Source of the DNA: Engraulis encrasicolus
Lineage: Eukaryota > Chordata > Actinopteri > Clupeiformes > Engraulidae
Direction of reading: 5' to 3'
DNA length: 64,000 nucleotides
Assembly: GCF_034702125.1 (NCBI RefSeq)
Contig: NC_085876.1
Location: 16,357,533 to 16,421,532 of the forward strand
In this document: piece after piece, positions 20,761 through 31,649 of the stretch
How positions within the stretch are numbered: position 1 is the first letter of the stretch
How the letters are laid out: each line of letters begins with the position of its first letter
The notes under the pieces: generated by a model
Database searches by the model: none
Seen by the model: the letters and a program-made list of their open reading frames with translations, nothing else
What the model was told of the DNA's origin: nothing
Made by a program: the position numbers and the translations under genes

Positions 20761-21168
20761 GAGGGGGAGCCCATTCTTTGGAGGTGTGAAAGATGTCTTG
20801 CGTCGCTCCTGGTCTACTCGAAGAGGTCGGGGTGGGTGCCACCAATCGTTTTACCGAGAGGTCCATCCCAGAGGACGAAATCGCTTGTTTTCTGCTACTT
20901 GCTACTTGGTGGTCTTCACTCTCAGGTGAAGAGAGTACCTCTGGGTCCTGACCGTCTTGGTCATTCCTTCGACACCATGCACCATCAGTTAAATGCTCTC
21001 ACCATTCAATCCGAGTCGCTGGGCGGTCCATCAAGGTACCGATGAGTTAAGCAGAATTGGTTGTTACTTCAAGTAGCATCATCACTGCTGGCTACTCGAC
21101 TGGCTCAGGGGCAACTTTTTCAAGGAGCTCCTCCTGCTGACTGTTGAGACAGAGGCCTTTGCTATTTG

Positions 21169-21560
21169 CTATTTCCTCTGGTACTTTCCAAAGGCATGGA
21201 CCTGGGGCACAACAAGTGGTGATGGGGCTTCAAACTCTTCCTCTGGCAAGTTGGCTACGTTTGAATTTTCCACCTCCTTACATTTCTCCTCCGTTCCTTC
21301 AACATGGAGCTGAATCTCAGGCAAACTTAGTGTACAGTATTTCTCTGGCGAGCTGGAGGGTGTCACTGTAGGTGGAGAGGCACTGCTCAATCTTTGTGTT
21401 TGTCTTCCTTGCTTCATCTTCACTGCCATCCACATCTTCCAAGGCTTCCAGAAGAGCTAGCGCAGTGTCATGCATCCTGCTTAAGTCAGCACTGAGTGCA
21501 CGCATCTCATCAGCTAGGGCTCCTTTTTCCATGATGTCGGCAGTGAGAGAAAGCTTATTT
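21169..21560 (-). pseudogene. Possible coding remnant with coiled-coil character
   Basis: Two overlapping minus-strand frames: KGALADEMRALSADLSRMHD followed by LALLEALEDVDGSEDEARK (21317-21532), a heptad-like charged helix, and an acidic segment with PEIQLHVEGTEEKCKE (21169-21435). The composition is protein-like, but no family is recognised and the frame breaks at about 21320. It may be an accessory ORF of a transposon. Function is not assigned. Confidence 0.3.
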
Positions 21561-21639
21561 GCTCTTCTGGAGGATGCAGTTTATGCAGAGGACCATTTTC
21601 CTTTTAGATCTGCTATTTTAGTGGAATCTGTTTGTTGAG

Positions 21640-22665
21640 GTGACGTTTATTTAGAAGTTAAAAAAAAAAAAAAAAACTTTCTTGTTAATTCTTCTTTCTT
21701 TATGGCACCTCAGTTTATGACTGTTCAGTTAACCCACCGAAAGGACACTGAAGGTTGACATCCTTCAATTTTTTTAGGCAATAAACTGAAGATTCTACTG
21801 AAGATTCTATGCACGTCTAAGTCAGGGTAGGGGTTGGGGGTCCACAAGACAAGCACATCTTTGAACCTTCAGTGGTTGGGGTATCAGTGTGGTTGCGAAG
21901 ATGTTCCATTCTTGTAGTGTTTATTGCTCCTTGCTGAGTTTTTGTAGCGAAGTGTGTGTCTGGCAGCGCGACGAACGCCCAGTAGTGTCGTTGGGGTAAC
22001 CAACCACTTCCTCAACTGAACAATTGATTGTTATTACAGCGTTTTTAAATAAAACTGGCAATTAAGTTTAACAGTGTTAGATAAGCATTAAGCCACTTGA
22101 GTCCGTGGGTTGTGCTCGATTTACTCCGCTTCGCATCGTGCCCCACTCCCCTTACCCGTTATAAATCGACCACAACCCACGACCTCTCATGGCCTTTGAA
22201 ACACTTCAATCTGGTTGGTGTCAAGTTCATCCCATCCCAATAATCATTCAGACTCACTCAGTTTTCATCGTTTTTTGGCCCATTTACTCTACACACATAC
22301 TGTATACATAGTACATACAGTACACACAGGCCCATACACACATACTGTACACACACGCATGACCTTGTGACGGTCAGTGTCTGCCGATGTGCTGGAATTT
22401 GACCCACATCACTTTGCCGCCCTTGAGTGACGATGATTGAAAGTGGGGAGTTATTCTGATAATTATTCTGGATAATTAAATGTGTTCATCCTCACCCTGC
22501 ACCCCCCATCCCTTCCCAATTTGAAATTGTAATAGCTTTCCTGTTTTACGGCAACTGGAGCTTGAAAGTCACATGGTCTGTGCAATCAATTGAGAGTTTG
22601 CACGTGTCTAATAAAATAGCAAAATGAACAAAATGATTGAAAAAAAAAAATGCCAGTCACATACA

Positions 22666-22697
<32 letters not shown>

Positions 22698-23064
22698 GCA
22701 CAGTACAGGCCAAAAGTGTGGACTCACATTCTTATTTAATTAATTCTCTCTATTTTTGTGGCTATTTACAGGACTTAGTAAATTTTCAGGGAGGGCATCA
22801 AAACTGTGAATGAACACGTATAATTTTGTGCGTAGCAAAAAAGTGAAAATATATATAAAAATAAAAACAATTATTTAAAAAAAATAAAAAAAAATGCCAA
22901 ACAGTGACGTAAACACTGCAAAACTGAGGGCCCCACATGTTTCAATAAGATTATTTTTCTGTCTATTTTCGAGTAAAAATAGCCAATCAGTCGAGTCCAT
23001 TTTAATTGATACAAGAGAGATGATCTTGATCTGATAATGGGTCACTTGGTCAGCATAGCTGGTT
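21640..23064. other. Unassigned; short stem-loop and simple repeats
   Basis: Contains a poly-A run (21660), a stem GTGGGTTGT..ACAACCCAC spanning about 22106-22181 whose arms continue as CTCGATTTA/TAAATCGAC, and (CA)n at about 22678-22700. No gene recognised. Confidence 0.4.
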
Positions 23065-23072
23065 ATTTAGGT

Positions 23073-23320
23073 CAGTGTTTCCCAACCTTTTTTGTGTCAT
23101 GTACCCCCTAAGCCTTTTCGTTCTGCCATGAGTACTACCTACTCATGTTTTCCATCACTTTTTCTATTGCAGTGTGACTGCTCCATGCATTTGTTAAATA
23201 TTTTAATATTATTAATAATAATAATATTTTTAATATTTGTTAAATATATTTTTCCAAGTACCCCCTGCAGTGTGCTCGCGCACCCCTGGTGGTACACGTA
23301 CCCCTGGTTGGGAAACACTG
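23073..23320. mobile_element. hAT MITE (CAGTGTTTCCCAACC family), copy 1
   Basis: 248 bp from CAGTGTTTCCCAACCTTT to the complementary GGTTGGGAAACACTG. Flanked by ATTTAGGT (23065-23072) and ATCTAGGT (23321-23328), an 8-bp duplication with one mismatch. A second copy is at 63788-63994 and a right-end fragment near 57120-57175. Confidence 0.9.
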
Positions 23321-23678
23321 ATCTAGGTGAAAGTGATACAAAAAGTAAAAGTAAAAGTGAAAAACCCTGCCCCAGTTTCCCTCCAACACAGGTTTGACCT
23401 CTACGAGTAACTGGCTATGACTCAATATCAGATCAAGAAAATGTCTGTAAAATGCTTGTATTGGCAAGTGTTTAAAACTGGGTTTTTGGTCTCAAAATTC
23501 GAGTTCTATAATTCTAGTGAGTTATTGGAGGACTTTCATGTTCAATTAAGATTGACATGACTGACTGGGCATTTTTATTTGAAAATAGACAAAAATAAGC
23601 TTATTTAAATGTGTGGCGCCATCAGTTGTGCCGACTGCCGACATTGCTGTTGGACAACAGCTAGGATTATATTTTTGG

Positions 23679-24090
23679 TAACGCTTTAGAATAAGGTTCT
23701 TCTAATAAGCGTTTAAAGTCACTAGTAAGCAGGTAGTAATACCCGTACAAGTGCACAATAACATGCTTATTAACTTTAACATGCTTATTAACGTTGTTAA
23801 CCTCTGATGAGCAACTTTGAGTAAAAGCATGAAAATCGGTACACATGGCAGCCAATTTGAAAATTTAGGGTTTTTTGCGACACCTCCATTATTATTATTA
23901 TTATTACACCTTGTATTAGTCAGCATATCAAGATGGATATGTGTGCTGATGTAAATAATAAGACAAATAATAATAATAATATAAGATGTTAACAGTTAAT
24001 AAGCATGTTATTGGGCACTTGTAAGGGTATTACTACCTGCTTACTCGTGATTATAAACGCTTATTAGAAGAACCTTATTCTAAAGCGTTA
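23679..24090. mobile_element. MITE with about 110-bp inverted ends
   Basis: Left TAACGCTTTAGAATAAGGTT and the exact complement at the right end. The arms continue through CTAATAAGCGTTTA and GCAGGTAGTAATACCC. The centre has (TTA)n and TAA repeats and no coding content. Target duplication unclear. Confidence 0.8.
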
Positions 24091-24184
24091 ACATATTTTT
24101 TCGTAAGCACGTAATTCTCCATGTGTTCAAGCACAGTTTTGATGCCCTGCAGGAAAATACACAATGAAAATCCATGAAAATAAA

Positions 24185-24532
24185 AGCACACACAGGGAGC
24201 GGGGACCCGCGACTCAATTGGCCACAACAGGCTGGACGGATCAAACAGGCTCGATGAATGACGAGGCGGGAGTTGGTTCAGTTTTACTCAGTGAGTGTTC
24301 GTGACTGAACAGCATACTAGGGAGATTAGAGAATGGCTGTTGTAGTCAACTAAAGAGGATATTTTCCGGTTTCACAATTTCTCGCGCTGTAACTGCCATT
24401 TTGTTGACATATCAATGAAATGCCGTCTGACCCGCCTTTGGCGGATCAATGCACGACAGCCATCCGGTCTGTTCGGATGAGGTTTTGATCCGGCTCTCCA
24501 ACCGGATCCTCCGGGTTTTATATCAGCTCTAA
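24185..24532 (-). mobile_element. Partial copy of the 47681-48805 hAT element
   Basis: Near-identical in the opposite orientation to 47681-48030 (shared GCGGGACC/ATCCCGCG..GACTCAATTGGCCACAAC and ACCGGATCCTCCGGGTTTTA). It ends at ATCAGCTCT, corresponding to the element's TAGAGATGAT end, but lacks the rest and has no paired end, so it is truncated. Confidence 0.7.
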
Positions 24533-24835
24533 CTGCCATACATTACACACGGACGGTGGCATCTTGATGGGTGGGTCTCATTATGTTTCATGTTGTATTT
24601 TTCCTGAATATATATTCCAATGATGTAAAAGTGTTAAAAAAAAAAACACTTTTGCTTTTGTTTGAGACAACTGTAGTAAAGCATTACTTTGTGGGATTTT
24701 TATTTTCATTTACGTTCGGTTCCCGCCAAAAGAAAAAGAACGTAAAAGATTCATCAACATTCTGAAGCTTGTTGTAGAAAAAAACTGACGGTAGATGTCG
24801 CTATGCGAATGGACAATTATAGCTATTAAGAAAAA

Positions 24836-25912
24836 TGAATCAAGGTCCAGGAAGAGGAGGAATCAAACGAAAGAAGGGGGGAGCGGAGAAAAAGAGGGAG
24901 AAATTGAAGAAAGCATTGCTTTTGGGGGGCGAGAAATGCTCAAAATTGGATGTTTTTTTTTTAATCTGCTGCAACCACCTGCGCGGACACTGATGTTGCT
25001 GACATTGGCGAGGGCAAGGACGGATGGGATGAGCAAGAGCAGTGGTTCCCAACCTTTTTCTTAAGGGACCCATGTTTTTACTATTGTAAGCTTTGGTGAC
25101 CCAACCACGCGAGCGCCCGCACGAGACGGAGTCACAAGATGCCCTCTGTTTCCTGCGAAAACTAATTCTAGTTATTTTATTCCTCAATTCGTCTTTGGTC
25201 AAATATAGAATAAATGTTTAATGTAGCACTTACAATTTGTTGCTCCTATGCATTTATTAGTTAAATGCTTTGTCTTTTATTCAACATGGGCTATATATAT
25301 TCAAAATGAAACCCCTTAAAATCAAGAGGGCTCCGCGACCCCCTGTGGATCTTTGGCGACCCATAAGGTGGGTCCCGACCCATAGGTTGGGAACCACTGC
25401 GCAAGAGGACACCGAGGAGGAGCAAAACAAACATAGGCCGCCTGAAGATGATGAAGCTGTGGAGAGCGAGATGGAGACTGATGCTGCAGGAGAGGAGAGC
25501 ACAAGAACACAAGTGAGTCGTAGGCCTGATGACAAGTTTGACTATTTTAGCAGGCCAAACTCCAACTCATTGGGCTTGTTTTTTAAATTCCACCCACGGC
25601 AGCAGAGCGACAGCGCATCTGTTATGAGGGCATTTAGACGCAAGGATGGAACAGAACGTAAGTGGGTCAGCTATGACGAGGAGAAACACGCAGTTTTTTG
25701 TGCTGTGTGCCTGGCCTTCTCCAAATAAACTGAGGCAAATCCATTCGTAAATGGGTGCACGGATTTCAGACACTTGCACCAGAGGCTTGATGAGCATGAA
25801 AAGATAACCACACATCTCGACTGCGTTAAGGCATACCTGTCATGGACCAACCGGACAGACATAAGAAGCTTGATGGACACCAAGCTCTCTCGCACACACA
25901 AATATGGATATT
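24836..25912 (+). pseudogene. hAT transposase N-terminal remnant, split by a MITE
   Basis: Plus strand, ZMYM-type hAT N terminus. It begins MNQGPGRGGIKRKKGG with a basic, Lys-rich segment ending SKLDVFFF. A frame change follows in a T10 run (about 24953-24962). The acidic linker is interrupted by the MITE 25040-25399 and continues EDTEEEQNKHRPPEDDEA, then GLFFKFHPRQ, RAFRRKDGTERKWVSYDEEK and a zinc-finger-like HAVFCAVCLAFSK. An in-frame TAA at 25726 is followed in the same frame by NPFVNGCTDFRHLHQRLDEH and EKITTHLDCVKAY, to a TAG at about 25910. The family has TTF-type zinc fingers here. The catalytic core is absent. Confidence 0.7.
25040..25399. mobile_element. hAT MITE (CAGTGGTTCCCAACC family), copy 1
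   Basis: CAGTGGTTCCCAACCTTTTT at the left, GGTTGGGAACCACTG at the right. Flanks AGCAAGAG (25032-25039) and CGCAAGAG (25400-25407) form an 8-bp duplication with one mismatch. Inserted in the hAT transposase remnant. Removing it and one duplication copy keeps the acidic linker in one frame (KDGWDEQ then EDTEEE). Confidence 0.9.
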
Positions 25913-26492
25913 AGAAGATGTGTTGCACCGCCCGACGCTACGAATAAGACCAGGTAGGGGCTGAAGGATTTCCATTAATAATCATTGTTTGTGTCCGTCG
26001 TAACACTTTTTTTTATTTCACGTAAGGTCGCGTTTCTACTGTCATAAGCCAGCCCGTGGCTAGTCTCGCTACTAGCCAAGGTGATGTGATCTGTAAACCT
26101 TTTTAGCTTGTGGTAATCTGGGGGCTGTTGTAGTTTTTCTTATTAGTACTGTATTTTTAACTTCATGACTTGGTAATGGGCTCTCGAATTGGTGGCTTGT
26201 CTTGCTGAAATACATTTTAGTAGCCATATCGATGTAGCCTACGGTATGTTGTTTTGCGTTCAGCTCTGGACTGGTTAGCATAGAAGTTGGACTGACTCTC
26301 ACTCATAGTCTTGTCATCATATAGCTGGGCCGCGGGGCCGCGTTGTGGGTCAAAATGCCAGGGCCGTTTCTCTATCCCAGTCCGTCACTGCTCACAGTGC
26401 AATCAGCTGCGTGCTCCGGGCCAAATAGTCAACTCTCCCACATTGTGGGCACAGGATGGAACAATTTGAAGAACGCGTTTCAGACGGACGGG

Positions 26493-26690
26493 CAGGGTTG
26501 CCAGATGAGGCTGATGATTTGCAGCCCAAAAAATGCTCAAAACCCGCCTGGAAGCACTAAATCCTGCCCAATTCTGTTGATTTCTACAGGCAAAATTGGG
26601 CGGGTTTTCCTGCAAAATGCCATTTTTATCCGCAGACTGCCATCACAAGCAGCCCAATTGGACGGGAATCAGCCCAATCTGGCAACACTG
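26493..26690. mobile_element. hAT MITE (CAGKGTTGCCAGAT family)
   Basis: 198 bp from CAGGGTTGCCAGATGAGGCT to the complement of CAGTGTTGCCAGATTGGGCT, with the perfect 8-bp duplication CGGACGGG at 26485-26492 and 26691-26698. Confidence 0.9.
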
Positions 26691-26819
26691 CGGACGGGCA
26701 GGACAGACATAGCCTACCCTCTTGTAGAGATGCTGGGACGCATCTAAAAACTTGGATCTAACGCGCGTAGTAGGAAAATAGAGACTGAGAAGATACAACC
26801 AAAAGGCTCTACTCGAAGG

Positions 26820-26890
26820 CTCCAGCTAACGCTGTTGAAAGATTGTTTGCCTATGGCCATCTGAATGAGAGGCTTTTATCAACCGTCTCC
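26820..26890 (+). pseudogene. hAT C-terminal dimerisation fragment
   Basis: One frame reads APANAVERLFAYGHLNERLL, matching the hAT C-terminal motif (SN..VER.FS..G) with N, VER and F retained. Only about 24 residues are recognisable. It may be the far end of the transposase whose N terminus is at 24836-25912, the middle being lost. Confidence 0.45.
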
Positions 26891-26962
26891 CAAAAAGTCG
26901 TGCGAGTGCCAAATCATGGCAAAATCGGGGCAAAAGTCGCACAGTGTAAGCCCAGCTTTACC
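26889..26962 (+). mobile_element. End fragment of the AAGCCGGGC family
   Basis: Matches the right end of the elements at 42727-43272 and 50152-50668: GTCGTGCGAGTGCCAAATC, then GGGGCAAAAGTCGCACAGTG and TAAGCCCAGCTTTA. The left part is missing. Confidence 0.65.
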
Positions 26963-27631
26963 GGTAGTTGTGATTTCTTATAGGCCTAAGGCAGGCCACG
27001 TCACCTCGCCTATGTAAAATTCCAGGCAAAAAAAATTCGAACGTTCACCCATGAACTAGCCTGACGCAGTCGCCAGGTTACGGTAGAAAACCATATTTGC
27101 CACAACAAACAGCAAAAATCGTTGTTTAACATCGTTTTTGGAGGGGCTTATATGTGTGGATCATTTATTGAATACAGTGTGTACACATTGATCCAAAGTA
27201 GTGGTTAACCTGCGATATACACTTTAAAGGACCAGTTCAGTCAATTTCAACATGCAGTTGTAATGCTCACACTACCCTGGACTTGTCAGTCCCTAAAGGT
27301 TTTTTTCCCTCTTCTTCTGCCTCATCCGAGATCGTGGTCAGTGTAATGGGGGCAGTGCTTTGTTTACATTTAATTAAAAAAAAAAAAAATCCCAAAAACA
27401 TCCGAAAGGTTATACAACATCAGCAGACAGCTAGCAAACAGCGGTATCTTTTGGGAATATATATATAAGGGGTGGGCATAGATTATTTATTTTTTAATCT
27501 AGATTAATCTCACTGTAATTCTGAAATTAATCTAGATTAATCTATATCAAAATGGCTCATTCAGAGTAGACATGCTAGTGAAATCATGACGAAAAAAACC
27601 TTCTTAAGGTTTTTCCTAAGACCATTCTTAA

Positions 27632-29456
27632 CACATTGAGTACCGACGACGTAATAATGCGTTTTTCACGCCCATGCGTTCTATACCAAAACGTAAAAAT
27701 ACGTTTTTGCATTTAAATATCATATTTTGAATCTACACCCTTCAATGGACAATATATGTGATTTTGGTAGCTCTGTGATGGACATAAATGACAACATTTG
27801 CAGTCAAAAGTTGTTTGATTGTTATGATGTTTGAGTGTTATGATTTGGATATTTTAATTTAACTTACCAAGATGTCTGGATGCCAACCCATGTCGCCTAC
27901 CGTAGACTATCTGTAATAGGCTCCTAATGATCGCGCTGCCTGCATTGATTTCCCTAGTACGGTCACTGTAGCATGTGTTGTCTCTGACTTCACGCAGACT
28001 TCACAGAGACCATTATATCGTGCCTGGAGTATCTTGAACTTTCTGGACTTGCTAGACCTTTACCAGATCCTTGGATCCAAATGGCACCCGAGATGTGATT
28101 GGAGTAATGCGCTCCGATTTGGACGTTTGATCGCCAAAAGATACGTTTCTGTGTCTTCCTGTATGTGAGAAGCCAGGGGAGGTAGATGGACACTCCCAAC
28201 TGAGATCGCTCCCGGACGTGTAGTCCACTAGCTCCGTTATATGGCGGTGGGATCGATAGTCTAGCTAGTGGGAGCGAGCCGACCGGGGAACGTCCTGCGT
28301 TGGGAGCGACAATCAGGGAATCGAAGCCAGAAGCTAGCATGGCTACATATCATATGGATCGGATGGGCTAGGCTACATCTAAGCATCATATCATTTGGAT
28401 TTGTTGTCAATGTTGGGCTATTATTTCGGGAGTCATCGGGAGCTATTTTAGCAAATGTCTCACCCTCTGCATGTGTGCAAAGAGTTTGTGTTCTGTCCAC
28501 GTGAAAAACGGGGACTTCAAAGGGCATCGATTGCCGGTGTCGTAGTGTGACAGAGCAGGAGGTGTGCTGCCGTATTCGTGAATCGTGCTATGTTGTTGTT
28601 TCCCTAGTACGATCGGTAGCGTGTATTGTGTCTGACTTCACGCAATAGGTAAACACAGAGACCATTGTATATCGTGCCAGGAGTATCTTGAACTTTCTGG
28701 GCTTGCTACCTTTACCAGATCCTTGGATCAAAATGGCACCCGAATTGTAATTGGAGTAGCGCTCCGATTTGGAAGTTTGATCGCCAACCAGATAAGTTTA
28801 TTTGATTATTCACCCCCATGTTGAACTGTCTTCCTGTATGTGAAAAGCCAGAAGCTAGCATAGATGGCTACATATGGATCGGATGGGCTACATCTAAGCA
28901 TCATATCATTGGGATTTGTTGTCAATGTTGGGCTATTATTTCGGGAGTCATCGGGAACTATTTTAGCAAATGTCCGACCTTCTGCATGTGTGCAAAGAGT
29001 TTGTGTTCAGTCTGTGTGAAAAACGTGGATTTCGAAGGGCTGTGATTGCCGGTGTCGTAGTGGTATAGAGCAGGAGGTGTGTCTTGACGAGCAGGAAGAT
29101 GCGTGTCAGAGCTAACCTTGCACCAAATTGTGATTAAAACCAACTCGTCCCCTTTCAAACTCGTCACATTCTGAAGAAGCGCACCCTTCACAAAAACCTC
29201 AATATCTCCGATTGTAGCTGAATTCCATGGATACCCGCTTCGGTTTAGCGTGGGTTTACTCGGCAATAAAAGCTCGTAGAGACACGCCGTTTTCACCTAC
29301 TAAGAGGGCAGCGTCTCCACTTTCAAACGAGTCATAACATATTTCAGTGGCCCTATCACATAATACGCTGTGAGTCTACAAAAAACGTCAAAAAAAGGGC
29401 TTAGAACGCTGGTATTCTACGACATAATTCCGTGAGCACCGCCGGTATTCAATGTG
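27632..29456. mobile_element. Third-level TTAA element
   Basis: TTAA at 27628-27631 and 29457-29460. Ends CACATTGAGTACCGACGACG and CACATTGAATACCGGCGGTG (complemented), 1825 bp. The interior is a large direct duplication (see 27960-28555 and 28610-29070). Non-autonomous. Confidence 0.8.
27960..29070 (+). repeat. Direct duplication inside the TTAA element
   Basis: Two successive copies, about 27960-28555 and 28610-29070. Both contain GTATCTTGAACTTTCTGG, TTTACCAGATCCTTGGATC, TCAATGTTGGGCTATTATTT, TGTGCAAAGAGTTTGTGTTC and GATTGCCGGTGTCGTAGTG in the same order. The second copy is shorter. The copies differ at many positions. Confidence 0.8.
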
Positions 29457-29930
29457 TTAAAAACGGTCATGTTGATACTTGGTGATGAAGAAAATCACTG
29501 CAATATGTGTAAAGTGTGTCGAATATGTTAGGAAGCATTTACAGTCATAAAGATACTGAAATTTCAAAATGAACAGCGGCGCTATAAGTTGTAGAGACAA
29601 ATGGGCCTACAGATAAATCTATCAAACATTTAGGCTATTTAAACAAAATGACCTCAGCATTTGAGAGAGAGAGAGAGAGAGAGAATCTGCCACTGACTTA
29701 AAAATAGCTGCGCGCTCCTTTAAAAGAGGGAGGATCTCCCGCAGCAGCAGGCACAGCCAAGTCCACACAGAAGAGCCAGGCTACTAGAGATATCTAGAAC
29801 CTACAGCACTGGCCCACGGCGATTTGGCCCAAACCTGGCCGTTGTTCTCAGAATGCCAGAGGAGTTACAACTCACATAAAAAAAAACACATCAAGCGTGA
29901 CAACCGCGAGGTTTATTACCGTCTGACATC

Positions 29931-30896
29931 TAGTAATGTGTCGTTCACGAACGAACCGGTCGTTTTGAACGAGTCTTTGAAGTGAACGAAGCGAACTAGT
30001 TCCCCGCCTCTCGTTCACTTCGTTCGTTGGTGAATCACCGGTCTCTGTCACTAGTCAGTCAGACAGTAGCAGAAGTGGTCGTCCAATGAGCATTTTAATC
30101 TGCGCAAAGGGGCACCACTTTATCTCTTAATGTGATCTCTTAATATTACCAGAGCTTTTACACACACCAGGTATTTAGTTCATAATTTAGAAGAGCTCAG
30201 CAGCTCACATAGTCCACAGTTCACAGCTCTGAACGAGCTGAGCTCTCGTTCCTGAACGAGGAGCCAGTGAATGAACTGCAGCCAATGGTTTCCATGACCA
30301 CGAAAACACAACCTAACGTGGCAGAGACAAAGGCATACTTCTAGTTGGAAATGCCACTTGTAAATGATCTTTTATTCTTTTTTAATGGGTGCTACTGTTC
30401 AATACATAAAATTAATCTGCAAAATAGGTTTCAGGTGATATGTTTAGACACGAGGAGCACCTTAGATCTACACAGCACAGCGAGAACGAACTGTATTCAG
30501 CCCGCGAACGAGAGACCAGCCTGGGCGCATAGCAACAGTCTCCATGACCACGAATAAACAACTTAACGTGGCAGAGACGAAGGCATACTTTTAGGTTAAA
30601 AACAGCTTGTAATTGGGCTTTTTTTATGTGCGCTGCTGTTAAATAAATAATATTACTAGGCAAAATGAGTTAAGTTGATATGTTTGGAGATGAGAAGCAC
30701 ACAGGCAAAGTATGAATGCCCCCCTCCTCCTCTCATTCACTGAACTAGTTCGCTCGTCATTCACTCCTTGCTCTCTTACATTGTGGCGTGACGTAATCAG
30801 AATGAACGACTGAAAGAACTGTAAACGAACGAATTCCTCAGTGGAACTGAACGAAGAGAACGAACTGGCGCGAAAGAATCGCCATGCCCTTCACTA
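29931..30896. mobile_element. hAT element rich in GAACGA/TCGTTC words
   Basis: 966 bp with perfect 8-bp duplication CTGACATC (29923-29930, 30897-30904). Ends TAGTAATGTGTCGTTCACGA and TAGTGAAGGGCATGGCGATT (complemented). Subterminal regions are packed with GAACGA/TCGTTC words. The interior has a duplicated segment with CCATGACCACGAA and GTGGCAGAGAC (about 30293 and 30542). Related by sequence to 35970-36359. Confidence 0.85.
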
Positions 30897-31649
30897 CTGA
30901 CATCTCACTGAGTCGCAAATGTGCTATCGCAACACAATTACACAAACATTCAGGGAGAGTAAATATTGACAGTTTCAGTTTGACAATATTCAAAATGCAT
31001 ATCACCCGAACATTTTGTAATGATGGCACAGGCAAGATTTCTGGAAGTTGTTTATGTGTTCCATGCAATGCGTGAGGAAATGTAGGCTATGTCGGGCTGG
31101 TAGGCTACTCACATACAATAATGTCTCGCTATCCTTCACCTCAAACAATAAGAGATTAATGTTTTCAGCATGCAAACACTGTTCATATTTAGTAGGTCTG
31201 CTGAAGCAACAGGTGGAGAGGAGAAGCAATTGGAGCGCAGTCTGAATGCGTCTGTCAATCAAGCGCTATGGTGACGCGCATACCCAAAATCCAAACCCAT
31301 ACTTTCAGAATAGATTAACGTGCAATATTTTCTTTATCGCGCGATAAGAGTCTCTCGTTGTCGCAGCACGTTAACGCCGATGACGGCCCACCACTAATAT
31401 ATATATATTTTTAAATGTAAACAAACGCTGCCCCCATTAGAATAGCTCATAGTATCTCGGAAAGGACTTAGCCGAAAAATGTGTCATCACCGGGTACTGA
31501 CAAGTCTAGGGTAGCGTGAGCAATATAACGGCATATTGAAATTGACTGAACTAGTCCTTTAACTCTTAATGTGAACTGAGGGGCTTGTCTGTCTGCTGAG
31601 ACGTTGATCTTGCAATGGATGGAATGTTGTTGTGTTGTCTTGTATTGTA

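Larger units (their letters stand above)
27468..31395. mobile_element. Second-level element with GGTGGGC ends
   Basis: Left AGGGGTGGGCATAGATTATT, right complement AGTGGTGGGCCGTCATCGGC. It sits in an (AT)n stretch, so the duplication is ambiguous but could be 8 bp. Left subterminal sequence has repeated AATCTAGATTAATCT; the right has TTAACGTGCTGCGACAACGA when complemented. It contains the TTAA element at 27632-29456 and the hAT at 29931-30896. No transposase motif found. Confidence 0.65.
27228..31558. mobile_element. TTAA-flanked element, outermost of a nested stack
   Basis: TTAA at 27224-27227 and 31559-31562. Inverted ends AGGACCAGTTCAGTCAATTT and, on the right complemented, AGGACTAGTTCAGTCAATTT. 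Similarity runs about 240 bp inward through GACTTGTCAGT and TGTTTACATTTAA. The original element was probably about 400 bp; the rest is the insertion at 27468-31395. A TTAA target suggests piggyBac or Kolobok-type mobilisation. Confidence 0.85.

Noticed and set aside
26343..26747. 134-codon plus-strand frame
   Set aside because: It reads straight through a MITE with a perfect duplication. The flanking portions show no family motif, so it is not called a gene.
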